Origin: Dactylellina haptotyla
Taxonomy: Eukaryota > Ascomycota > Orbiliomycetes > Orbiliales > Orbiliaceae
Reading direction: 5' to 3'
Assembly (NCBI GenBank): GCA_031310005.1
Contig: CM062385.1
Location: forward strand, 2,170,001 to 2,234,000
DNA length: 64,000 bases
Shown here: piece by piece, positions 35,993 through 45,947 of the stretch
How positions within the stretch are numbered: position 1 is the stretch's first letter
Layout: every line of letters starts with the position of its first letter
The notes under the pieces: model-generated
The model's input: the letters and a program-made list of their open reading frames with translations, nothing else
Databases searched by the model: none
Told to the model about the DNA's origin: nothing
Position numbers and translations under genes: made by a program

Positions 35993-37745
35993 ATGGCGTC
36001 TAATAATCAACCAAAAGATGGTCAAACTCGAGGTAGGTTCCCATCATTCAGCTTATCTAAGCTATCAATTACTAACTCGCATGCCTAAATCACAGTCATT
36101 ATCATCGGTGCTGGTCTGGGCGGTTGTGCCGCAGCAATGGCAATGCACCACCAAGGCTTTCATGTCATCGTCTTCGAGAAGATCAAGAAATTCTTACGTT
36201 TAGGGGACTCTCTTGGTCTAGGTGAGAATGCCCTCAAGCTTCTCAGACGATGGGGTCTTCACGAGCAACTCATAAAAATCGGCAATCGAAGTCCCGATAT
36301 GAATATCAGACGATGGAGCGACGGTAAAATACTAGCGACACAGCCACTGATGGATATGGCGGGATACATTGGCCACAGAGGAGACTATCATCAAGCATTC
36401 CTCGATAGAGTGGCAGAGCTGGGGATTGACATCAAAATGGGACACACTGTGAGCGGACGCCAAATTGGATCGGCAACACTAATTTGAAGGCTAATCTTGT
36501 GGTGATCAGGTTGTTTCTTTCGACGAAGACAAGCCCTCGGTAACACTTGAAGATGGAAGAGAATTCGAGGCGGATATCATAATTGGAGCTGACGGTGAGT
36601 GGTGTCCGTGCGTATAAGCTAGAGCGCCTTCCTAATTGATGACTAAACTTAAACTTTTTCCCAGGAATTAAATCGCAAACCCGCGAGCTAGTCCTCGGCT
36701 TCGCTGACAAGCCTAAATCCTCGGGATATGCCTGTTACCGCGCCTACTTCAAAGGCGATATTCTCCGCTCGATACCCGCTTGCCAGCCAATTCTCGAGCG
36801 CGACTGCGTCAATATTTGGATTGGTCCCGATATGCACCTTGTTCAGAACACTCTTCGAGATGGCGAGGAATTCAATTGGATATTGACCCACAAGGATGAA
36901 GAAGATATCCAAGAGTCGTGGTTTCAACCAGGTGATATGACTAACGTCCGAGAATTGGTTAAAGATTGGGATCCGATGATTATTTCCGCGGTCAACGAGA
37001 CGCAGGAGTGTTTGGATTGGAAAATCTGCTATCGAGATCCAATTCCTACCTGGGTTAGCCGAAGTCACAAAATCGCATTGTTGGGAGATAGCTGCCATGC
37101 GCATCTCCCGACGAGCGCGCAGGGTGCGAGTCAGGCAACAGAGAGTGCAGCGGTGCTAGCGCTGTGCTTGAAATTGGCTGGGAAGGGGAATGTGCCGCTT
37201 GCGGTATGACATTTCTATTTATGACGTTCAAAGTTGGCGAATTGGATGAATTAGACAATGCTGACCGGATGATTTTCGCATCTTTCTTCTAGACACGAGT
37301 TTATGAGAAACTGAGGTTTGAGAGAGTGAGACAGGCTCAGTTGAACGGCGAGGACGTGAGAGACCGGTGGCATAGCTGCCTGAAGAATCTCGATGAGGGC
37401 AAGGACATCGATCCGGACGATGTCAAGATGAAGGTGCGTACCAACGTCCAGATGCGCAATGTGTTGAGTGTTATGGGAACCCTGGGAGGAACGATGTCAC
37501 TAACGAGCGAGGTCGGCCAGAACCGATGGCTATACGTTTTCGACGCAGAGCAAGACACCCTGGAGAAGTGGGACCAGGTCGCGGAATTGGCCAGGAAGGA
37601 GCTGGAAGAAGGGGTAATCACCCCACTGTTCGACAGCTCAGCAGGGCCGACGCGCGACCTCGAGCTGTACGATGCTTATGGCAATCGAAAAGCCGAAACA
37701 AAACACATACCGAAGAAACAGCAGCCGGTGACCGTGGTTCACTGA
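35993..37745 (+). CDS. FAD-dependent monooxygenase, salicylate-hydroxylase-like
   Basis: Class A flavoprotein monooxygenase of 489 residues in five exons: 35993-36032, 36096-36448, 36510-36594, 36665-37203 and 37293-37745. All junctions are GT...AG and in phase. The three family fingerprints are present: GxGxxG as IIIGAGLGGC (about residues 15-24), the DG motif as IIIGADGIKS (about 154-163), and the GD motif as LLGDSCHAHLPTSAQGAS (about 299-316). Such enzymes hydroxylate phenols or phenolic acids using NAD(P)H and O2; salicylate hydroxylase does so with loss of the carboxylate. There is no transmembrane helix. The gene sits between a VAO-type oxidase and a cluster-type transcription factor, with a type III PKS beyond, so a tailoring role on a polyphenol is a reasonable inference. 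Confidence 0.93.
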
Positions 37746-38666
37746 TGGGAATAAAGAAAGATTCCGGCCTGGGATTCGGAAGAATTGCATATTTTGCCTG
37801 CCCAATTGAAAGGCTGCCCTGCCTACCCCAAAGTGTATGAATAACATGTGCACGCTATCAACTAGTAGGGATTAATTCTAGACTGAACCGTTAGCACCAT
37901 TTCCCATGCATCGGGTATATATGATGATCTTGATATATTTGTACCTGTTAGCTGTGTAACACGCCCAATTTTCCGCGCTGCGAGTCAACCTGCAGCCTGC
38001 AATCCGAAGATGAGTGCATATATCGAGCCTCTTTGCATACAACCGCCGGGCTCAACTTCCGGATATCATGCATTCGGGTGTATCGTGAAGGTGCCTCAAA
38101 CTTCAAGTACCGGCCGTGCTTATTTGCATTTGATCAAGAAAATTCTCAAAGGGAAAACCAAGAACTAGAGTGTCGTGAAAGTAACTTTTGCTAGCCCAGG
38201 CAGCTGACCCGCCTAATGTGGGCTGGGCGCATCCCATTCGCTTCCGGTTGTGGAGAAGCGTCCAAGCTATCGCAAGGAAGCTAGAGATTCAAGTTAAATA
38301 GGCCATCTGAGGCGGGAATCCTCGTTCCGAAAACACAAAAAAGTGCCCTGATTATTAGCTCGCTCGTCCCCAGAATCTTTTGTTGTGCGTTTTTCAAACC
38401 CATCGCCATCATTGACACCCAGCGGCCTCGTGCGCAACTTTGCGAGCACGCAAGAACTCCTCGAAAAGTATCAATTAAACGGCTGATAGTGGGCTCAGAC
38501 GACATCCGACACCGAGACTTGCTGCCGGCACTGGGGAGAGAGGTCGTGTCCAAGAGGGATCGAGAGCGGCGTCGAATATGTAACCCGCCGGCACTTCACA
38601 CCGGAAAGTGGAAGGACGTTACCAACAAGAAGGAAGTCGAGTCGCGCCTGCCATCCAGCCGGACAA
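37746..38666. other. Promoter region of the transcription factor gene
   Basis: About 920 bases. No gene is supported. It contains AGCTGACCCGCC at 38202-38213; its 11-base core GCTGACCCGCC recurs 136 bases or so before the small membrane-protein gene at 44410. Confidence 0.4.
38203..38213 (+). promoter_or_regulatory. Candidate cluster motif GCTGACCCGCC, copy 1
   Basis: An exact 11-base word found upstream of the transcription factor gene and again, in the same orientation, at 44263-44273 upstream of the membrane-protein gene. I noticed only these two copies. It may be a binding site or chance. Confidence 0.2.
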
Positions 38667-41035
38667 ATGGTCGAGGTGCAGCAAATGAACAACACGGCGG
38701 CGGCACAACCGCAACAGCCAACACCGTACGTCTGCTCGCTGTGCGCAGCGCCAAAATACTTCACGAGGAAGGCGCATCTGGAACGACATATAAGAACACA
38801 TCGTAAGTGGCGTCTTTGGTGCGGGGTGATGGATCCGCATCTCGGTCTCGATCTCGAGATCTGAAGCTTGGATTCGGAAAATCCCCAGTTCCTGTCGCAT
38901 GAATAAATAGCTGATAGTGGCGTGACAATGGCCACGAGTAGACTCGGTGGGAAATCCGTTGAATTGTCACTTCTGTTCGAAGGAATTCCGTAGAAGGTAG
39001 GCTACTATTAATTATATAAACCCCGGGTAATGGCCCACTAAATTAACTTTGGTGGATTCCGAATAGCGATCTTCTCAAGGAACACCACATACGATGCGAA
39101 TTCCGCGGCGACCGTCCGATTCCTGTCGCCGTAGTTGGTCGAAAACGCCGGGCTTGTGATAGATGCTCCCAGAGAAAGATATCATGCACTGGCAAGATCC
39201 CGTGTGTGAGGTGTATGCAAGCAGGCGTGATTTGCGAGAAGACCTCTCCCGCGGATACTACCCAGCTCTGGCAAAATTCAATAAATTCAAACACTTCGAG
39301 GTCAGAAATCGATAGCTCTTTAGCAGAAGAAAGCGATGAGGAAGACGACGGCAACGGCTCGGACCCACCAGACCTCAGAGGCTCTATCGAGTATCTTCTA
39401 AACGGACAGGCGCAAGGCAACGTCGGCTTCGTACAGGTCTTCCCTATTTCTACCACTCCAGACGAAGACGACGTGACAAATATCGCCAATCCCATCTCGA
39501 CTTTACCACAAGCTGCACCGTTTGATATGGACTTTAGTATGAACTATGACGCTAGCATTCTGCCTGATATTGATTTAAACATGTTATTCGGAGAAATGGG
39601 ATACTTGATGAACATCGGATTGGAGCCGAACAGCCTATGGGATCCACATATATTCTCAGAACACTCGTCCCCAGCTACGACAACTGACCTGGACGTCTAC
39701 GATGCGCACGCTTCATTCCTACGTCCCGAACTATTCAAAGTCGTCCAGTCGTTCCAACTCGTCGAAGGATCAGTAGAGTACCAGCGCGCAATAGAAGCAG
39801 TTGAGCTAGTTACAGGCGACGTCTTACAGCGGTTTACTAATTCTTTTTTTCGACACTGGCATAAACACGGAACGATCATACATCTACCTTCATACTCACC
39901 GGGCACATGCGCCACAGTCTTGATACTGGCAATGAGTTGTATCGGCGGGCTATACGTCAAAGACCAAACTGAAATACGCAGATGCAGGAATCTACTCGAC
40001 ATTGCTGAAGTTTACATCTACGGCCGTGATTATCTTAAGGACGAATACGAGTTTTGTCAGCCATACGGTACAGGCTCACGACAAGAAGAAACCCGATCAT
40101 ACGAAGATGCCGACTGGGAAGATTTCGAGAAGCTGCAGGCGGCATATTTGATGATTGTGGTACAGACGTGGGCTGGGCATCGAGTGGCGAAGAGGAGGAT
40201 ACGACAACAACGATTCACAAGGGTTCTTGAGGTATGTATACATTTATTTATTCGACTCTATGAATACTTCCCCTGACTGGCGAGATATCGTTCTAGTTGG
40301 CGAGGCAAATCAAACTCCCATCCGCTCACCATAAACACAATCCCAAGAACGCCGAAGAATTCATGAAATGGATACGTGTGGAAACAGCTATCCGGTTACA
40401 GAATATCATGTTAACAATCGACTGCGCATTCGTCATATTCAACAATTGTCCACCCCGGATAACAGCATCGGAGATAGAGCAGCTCGATCTACCTTGCGCC
40501 TCCGCTTCCTTCTCAGCGAACTCATTCGCCCAATTGATGTCTATTCCGGCTCCTCCGGTAAGAGGAATAAAAGTAATGAAGACGCTAAGGATGTGCTTTA
40601 CATCACCATGGGCTTCCGTACCAGAGTTGAATACATTAGATCTCTTTGTCCTTGTTCATGGTACGTCATATTCGACAGATAAACCCCATAATTCCCCTAG
40701 TTCATGCAATTAACTGGGTAATAGTTCTCTACGTTATCATAACTCAAGATCTCTCATCACAAATCGAACCTTCCCCCGCCGCCCTCGCAGCAATGAAGCA
40801 AGGAATAGATTTCTGGATGAAATCCTGGAACGCAGCAAGAAATCGGTATTCGGATAACGACTGGAAAACCCTCGGGTTAGAGAGAACAAGCGATAGATAT
40901 TGGGTTCTTGTCAAAGCGGTGTTTTTAGCTTTCGAGAAGGACATCAAAGAAGGTAGAAGAATGTTGCTCGGGTTTAGGAGCGACATCGACGAGAGTGGAT
41001 CACATTTGAAGGAGTTTTTGGCGAAACGGAAATAA
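38667..41035 (+). CDS. Dual C2H2 / Zn2Cys6 fungal transcription factor
   Basis: Model of 676 residues, five exons: 38667-38802, 38942-38996, 39067-40231, 40297-40660 and 40725-41035. The first finger is YVCSLC...HLERHIRTH (Cys 23, 26; His 41, 45, with a Cys-His gap two longer than the consensus). The second, CHFC...DLLKEHHIRC, is split by an intron and of C2HC type (about residues 54-74). A Zn2Cys6 cluster follows at about 94-120 with exact spacing C-x2-C-x6-C-x5-C-x2-C-x6-C. An acidic Ser/Glu region comes next, then a C-terminal part typical of the fungal-specific TF domain (EFMKWIRVETAIR, LPCASASFS). The tiny 55-base exon 2 and the last acceptor (another AG lies 24 bases upstream) are the least certain parts. 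This TF type commonly regulates nearby secondary-metabolite genes. Position argues it controls the PKS and flavoenzymes here. Confidence 0.85.
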
Positions 41036-41405
41036 GCAAACGCACAGAAAAGTTATACATTATTTTGGAAAGCATAACGGCGGGAATCTGGTTTTGATAT
41101 TCTTTATTTTTTTTTGACGAGCATACCGGAATTTTGTTTTGGAACTCTTTTGCGTTTGTACATGTATATCAGTGCTTTGTGAGTTCAGGATACCAGGTCA
41201 TGTTATTTAACATTTATAACGCCATAAGAAAATACAGGAAATATACTAAAAAAATATGAAACGATGAAAAATTAAAAAAGGATGAGTATACCGTCTATCG
41301 TAGGTATCTTCAATGGACTCTAGAACCAAAAGGAACCAAGAACGCAATATAAGCAGCCGCGAGTGACGTACTGATTTTTGTTGCGCGAAAGGGAGAGCGA
41401 ATAAT
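41036..41405. other. Short gap between convergent TF and PKS genes
   Basis: 370 bases between two 3' ends, AT-rich. Nothing was seen besides probable 3' untranslated regions. Confidence 0.5.
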
Positions 41406-43039
41406 CTAGTCTAACTCCTCTCCACCAACCTGAACCTCATGGACACCGTTGGTAATTTCAACTACGCCGTTTTCTAATACACCGTCTAGTTTGTCACCAC
41501 TAGGCTCTACCCTCTTCATAAGCATCATTTCTATGCTGACCCCTGGGCCGAAAGCACATCCGAGTACACCTTTCCTGCCGCCCTTGATTCCGAACCCGGG
41601 GCCATACGTTGGTCCTTCTCCGGCAATACCCGCTTCCGTGTCGCTTCTCAGTCTATCCATGACGCTGAAAATAGTGGCTGAACTGGAGTTTCCATAGTTG
41701 GTGTATACCTCGAAAGAGGATCTGAGATTCGATACTGATATGTTCATTTTCTCTGATACCCCTGTCAGAATAAGTGATCCGCCTGGATGCAGGGCCCAAT
41801 CCAGATCTTCAGGTTTTAGCGAGGAATTAGATGATGAGAGTGATGATAATACTGAGGGCGATATTGAGGAAAGGAGTGATTTATAGATGGTTGGTGTGAC
41901 CTCGGATGTCAGCTTTGGGACTCTGGGCGTCAGAATAACTTTCCACCCTTTAAAGAAACTAACATTAGCAATTTTTCTTCAAAAACTTTCTCGAACGGCC
42001 GAATATTGAGTTTTACCTAACGGGTCGATATCAAATCCTAGATCCTTTTCAGTCTTTTCGACGGTATCATGCTTCCAACCTAATATGTCATATAAACCCT
42101 TCCCGCTCTTACTCCAATCCTCTCCAACGCCGTTACTAACAACCGCAGCGCTACTGCAGTCGCTAAACAGCGTAATCCCAATCCTGACATTATTCTCCGC
42201 CAGAATACTGTCCAGCTCGCTCCTTACCAAAACCGTGCAAATCTCCGTCGCACACACTAAAATTCTCGCCCGGCGTCCTCTCGCCTTGGCCCCCAACGCA
42301 ATATTACAAGCGGTCCTCAGTCCCGCCAGGCCGCCAGAGCACCCAACACCGTGTAACAGCACCTTCTCCACGGTATTCTTCACCCCGAGATTCTTGAGCA
42401 CGAAGATATCGTACCCGGGATTCGCGCTGTCCGTGCAGGTGGTAAATACGGTGTGTGTGATTGCTGACGGGGTGTATCCTGCGTCCTGGATCGCTTTGCC
42501 ACAAGCCGATGTGGCGAGCGAAACGCCGTGTTCCATGAAGAGTTCGTGGAGTTGGTCTATTTTCGGGGCGGCTTCTTGGTTTGCGAGTGGATGCATGCAT
42601 TCGCCGACTGACCGGCGGGCTTCGATTCCTGTGAAGCGGTTTATCGAAAGCACTTTTTTGATACTAGAGATTCACGATTGGGATTCTACATTAGTTTTCC
42701 GTTTGGTACAAGTTTTACTTCTATGAATTCGGGGTTTACTGACGATTCGGTTTGTGGATAGTGTTTTTGAGCTATAGTTTCCAGGTCCTTTGGGACGACT
42801 TTGTGAGGAGGGTATTCCACACCAATGCCCATGACACGGAGGTTCATATCTTCGGGAAACATCTCGTGCTCTTCCTCCTCTTCATCGGGTACCGTGGCAT
42901 CATGAGTACCATTAGAGACGCCATTGGCAGCGCCGTTAGCGCCATTGGTATCGCCGTTCGTGTAGGCACCGTTCGTGTGACCATTCATTGCGCCGCCATT
43001 TTCGACAGCACCACCGTTAATGATCTCCAGCGGGGCCAT
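41406..43039 (-). CDS. Type III polyketide synthase (chalcone/stilbene synthase family)
   Basis: Core enzyme of the putative cluster: 494 residues from exons 43039-42744, 42663-42017 and 41947-41406. Phases join to give TESIKKVLSINRFTGIE and PLGWKVILTPRV. The catalytic triad is in place: Cys at about 207 (HGVGCSGG), His at about 368 (DWALHPGG) and Asn at about 401 (TNYGNSSS). The family loads an acyl-CoA starter on the Cys and extends it with malonyl-CoA, without an acyl carrier protein, to give alkylresorcinols, resorcylic acids or pyrones. Compared with the usual 390-420 residues, this one has about 70 extra residues at the front, rich in Asn-Gly (NGHTNGAYTNGDTNG) then Glu, probably disordered. 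Chain length and cyclisation mode cannot be read. It is convergent with the transcription factor gene and divergent from the membrane-protein gene. Confidence 0.95.
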
Positions 43040-43899
43040 GGTGGTAGTCTACTTCCGCCGTGAAGAGTTTCGGGGTTGCGCGTTCACTGTGGGAGGCAGC
43101 TCCGCTGTTCGCACATGCGACGCCCGGGATCTCAGCTATAGTGGGGGCGGGGCGGTTGTGTTGAATTCAACGAAAACAGCCAGGAAGGAAGCAAGAACAA
43201 AAAGCTGAGAAGGTTCGAAAAAACTCCAATTGGACAGCGAAGGACGAAGGAGAGCTCGATTGAGAGACAATTCTGTAAAGTGAGAGAAGCCAATGACGGG
43301 AGACACCCAGCTCTTTAAGTAATCGGTGCCCTGGAGCCGTACATGCAATGGGGTTTCAACCCGTGAACCTGCTACGACGACAATCCTGGAAGTGGCCATG
43401 GCGAGCCCGGGCCCTCGGTCAAGATGGAGCGCATGCACATGCTCGCGAGAGTGCGCAATGCCATGGCGCCCAGGGTATCGATAAGTTTTTTTTGTAAGCG
43501 ATTTAATGCTTCTATTCCCTGATATATGACCGTCGCGTCGGCTGATATCGCGACGTAATACGGCTGAAAAAACAGCACTGAGAATACGCCAAAATATCAA
43601 TTGATATAGATTATTTACCTCGCTATAGATGCTTACTTGCTAGAGGTAGAGCTGAAGCAGGAGTAGCACTTGAAGCAGCATTCAGATGGAGCAGTATCCT
43701 ACGCAATCCCCACTTTTCGCGGCCTGGAGCTGGGAATTTGGATGGACATGCGTTATCGTGGTTGAGCCAATAAACTGGCTGCCAATTGTGGATTAGGCCC
43801 GTTTCCCAACAGGCTCCCCATTGGTCGCTATAATGCTTCCGGTGCCTCCATGATATCATGAGCCAGTCAGCGACATACGTCTAGATTTTTTTGGCCCTT

Positions 43900-43916
43900 T
43901 CCGACCGTAAGTCGGA
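43900..43916. promoter_or_regulatory. Candidate operator TCCGAC-N5-GTCGGA
   Basis: A perfect 6+6 inverted repeat with a 5-base spacer, in the divergent promoter between the type III PKS and the small membrane protein. It contains an everted CCG...CGG pair, a layout bound by some Zn2Cys6 dimers. Function is inferred only from symmetry and place. Confidence 0.3.
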
Positions 43917-44262
43917 CGAATCCAAGCGACAGGTCAGAGACGGTAGCTGGTTGTTGATTGCGAGTTCGAGCGCGATCACCCGGTTCCACGAGATCCAATC
44001 GGCCTGCGGGAGGGGGTTTTAACGACTCCATGCACATGTCTCAGGGGTAATCAAGCCTCGTCTGATGAGGAAATCCGTCTCGTCGACGCATCGATGCCCT
44101 GACAGCCAGCCGACTGGCCGCGCCGTTTGACGTACAGCCCATCTACCGAATGGAGGAGGGGTCATGCAGCCGGCTGACAGGACGCTTGCCACAAAATCAA
44201 CACATCGCCAATCCGCCTTGCGAACTTGCAATTGCAAATACTCTCTACCTACGCTTCCTTTC

Positions 44263-44273
44263 GGCTGACCCGC
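44263..44273 (+). promoter_or_regulatory. Candidate cluster motif GCTGACCCGCC, copy 2
   Basis: Exact match to the 11-base word at 38203-38213, located about 137 bases upstream of the membrane-protein start codon. Confidence 0.2.
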
Positions 44274-44409
44274 CGACGCTGCCAGCGCTTAGCTCGACTT
44301 AGGGCTAGATAGTGTATATCCACTGGGATTCGAGATACGCGTCAGCTCGCCCGTAGGGCCGCCGTAGTCCCCTCGGTGTCCGATTGTCCATCGTTTGTGA
44401 TCATTCGAC

Positions 44410-44895
44410 ATGGCCATCCTGATCCCCTTCCTGCTCCATTCGCTGCTCGAGCTTCCTCCGTCTTTCATGCTCCTATTTTCACCTCTCTCCTTTATACCGC
44501 CGCTTCCACAAACTGCGCGCCAAGAGGGCAGTGGAGCGATACCTTCAAAACCGGAGGCTGATCTGAATGCCGCGCTTATACCGATTTTCCGCCAATACGG
44601 CGCGATTCTCTTATCATCCTCAATATTCTCGTTCTTACTCTCGATAACTCCTAACGAATGGGTGCTGTCACCTGCTGTGGGTACTATCAGCGGGAACTGG
44701 ACTGTTCACGAGGTATCGGCTTTAGCATTGGCTGGTTATCATGTCTTGACGGTGAATAGAGCCTACGGCCGTATTACCGCTGGCGAAACGCCTTTCGTGA
44801 TTGGAAATAAGAGACTGGGCGGGCCAGGTTTACACGTGATAATGCACACCGTGGTCGGGTCGCTATTAATTTGGTACGGGATCACTGGCTTTTAA
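44410..44895 (+). CDS. Small integral membrane protein, function unknown
   Basis: Intronless frame of 161 residues with a clean ATG. There are about four hydrophobic segments: residues 1-32 (LIPFLLHSLLELPPSFM...), about 60-80 (YGAILLSSSIFSFLLS), about 95-112 and about 143-160 (HVIMHTVVGSLLIWYG). Polar links between them include a Gly-rich GNKRLGGPG turn. No catalytic motif or known family is recognised. It is divergent from the type III PKS, so it could share its promoter. Possible roles include substrate channelling in the endoplasmic reticulum membrane, or an enzyme of an uncharacterised integral-membrane family. These are guesses. The reading frame itself looks real because of the ordered hydrophobic pattern and end-to-end openness. 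Confidence 0.7.
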   Translation: MAILIPFLLHSLLELPPSFMLLFSPLSFIPPLPQTARQEGSGAIPSKPEADLNAALIPIFRQYGAILLSSSIFSFLLSITPNEWVLSPAVGTISGNWTVHEVSALALAGYHVLTVNRAYGRITAGETPFVIGNKRLGGPGLHVIMHTVVGSLLIWYGITGF

Positions 44896-45036
44896 AGAAC
44901 CAATAGCTGTATATCATGAAATACGAAGTAGATATGTACGTTTGATACGAGGATAACATCTCTCGTGTCTGGTATGGTTATAATACAATCGATAGAGGAC
45001 TATACATTAAATCATTCCGCCACAAATGTAGGCGGC

Positions 45037-45947
45037 TTAGTTATCATCACCCTTCTCCTTTGGCGGGTACCTGATCCCCGTCGCGTTACAGAACGACGTG
45101 CCGCCATTGATGGGCAGGTACTCTCCGTTGTAAACATTGCCACCCTTAACGTGGAAGTGATACCACATTTCGGACAAGGTATTGTCCGGCTTGGTGCACC
45201 CGACGGTGGCGGTAACGCCGTACGCCTTCTTAATCGCAGCTTGGATCTGATCCAAGGTGTATGTCTTTTCCGCGCTGGGGACGACACCGCCGGCCTTCAA
45301 TACCTTATATGTATCCAATCCCTTGAACAGCTCCGTTGTTCTGTAGAAATAGTCGAAGACGTCTTTCTTGGGGTTGGCGCCGTAGGCGCCCGAGTAGCAT
45401 TCCGGACGGCCCGAGGAGAAGCAGGTGGCGTGCTTGTTGTACTCGTGGGACCACAGGTTGCCGTCGACGGTGGAGCTGTCTTTCCAGTAGCGACGCATGT
45501 AGCGGAGGAGATTGTGGCCGCCAACATCCTGAATTATTTCGGTGATTTCGTCGCCGGTGACTTCACGGCTGGGGTCGCAGTATCCCTCGTAGCTGCCTGT
45601 TTGATAGTGTAACAATTAGCTTGGGTTTCACGGAGGGAACAGTGTAATGTGACATGGGTTGCAAACTTACTGTCACACCTATCTGGCCATAGACCGTGGA
45701 TAGTCCATGAGGCAGAAGGTCCCTTCGCCGGGCTGTAGTCCCAGAATTGGGTCTGGAGAAGCTGACCGCCACGGGTCTCAATGCAGCAGTCATTCTGGAT
45801 GGCAGTGGTGTTTCTGCAGCTGGTCTGCGCGAGGTCAGATGTAGAGCAGGTGGCGAATGGACCGACGGTATAACCGGAACGCTGGCTCAATGGGCCAGCG
45901 GCGGCCAGAGTCGCAAATGCGACAGTGCTGAGGGTGAGAGTGTACAT
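45037..45947 (-). CDS. Secreted ribonuclease T2
   Basis: RNase T2 family enzyme, 278 residues, two exons: 45947-45671 and 45596-45037. The intron (GTAAGT...ACAG) joins RCD to SSYEGYCDP in phase. The first 17-18 residues form a signal peptide (LSTVAFATLAAAGPL). Both catalytic blocks are present: CAS I as WTIHGLWPD with His at about 84, and CAS II as LWSHEYNKHATC with His at about 143, Glu at about 144 and His at about 148. The many Cys residues (FATCST, NDCCIE, GRPECYS) fit the disulfide pattern of fungal T2 enzymes. It cleaves single-stranded RNA through a 2',3'-cyclic phosphate, outside the cell or in the vacuole. Its 3' end faces that of the membrane protein, and there is no clear link to the polyketide genes. 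Confidence 0.95.

Larger units (their letters stand above)
43040..44409. other. Divergent promoter region, PKS / membrane protein
   Basis: About 1.37 kb between two start codons. Minus-strand frames at 43136-43600 are open but featureless. The region holds an inverted repeat TCCGAC-5-GTCGGA (43900-43916), several CAGCCGG/CCGGCTG words around 44100-44175, and one copy of GCTGACCCGCC (44263-44273). Confidence 0.5.

Noticed and set aside
43136-43600. 154-codon minus-strand frame upstream of the PKS
   Set aside because: No family signal, and it overlaps the expected promoter; not listed as a gene.
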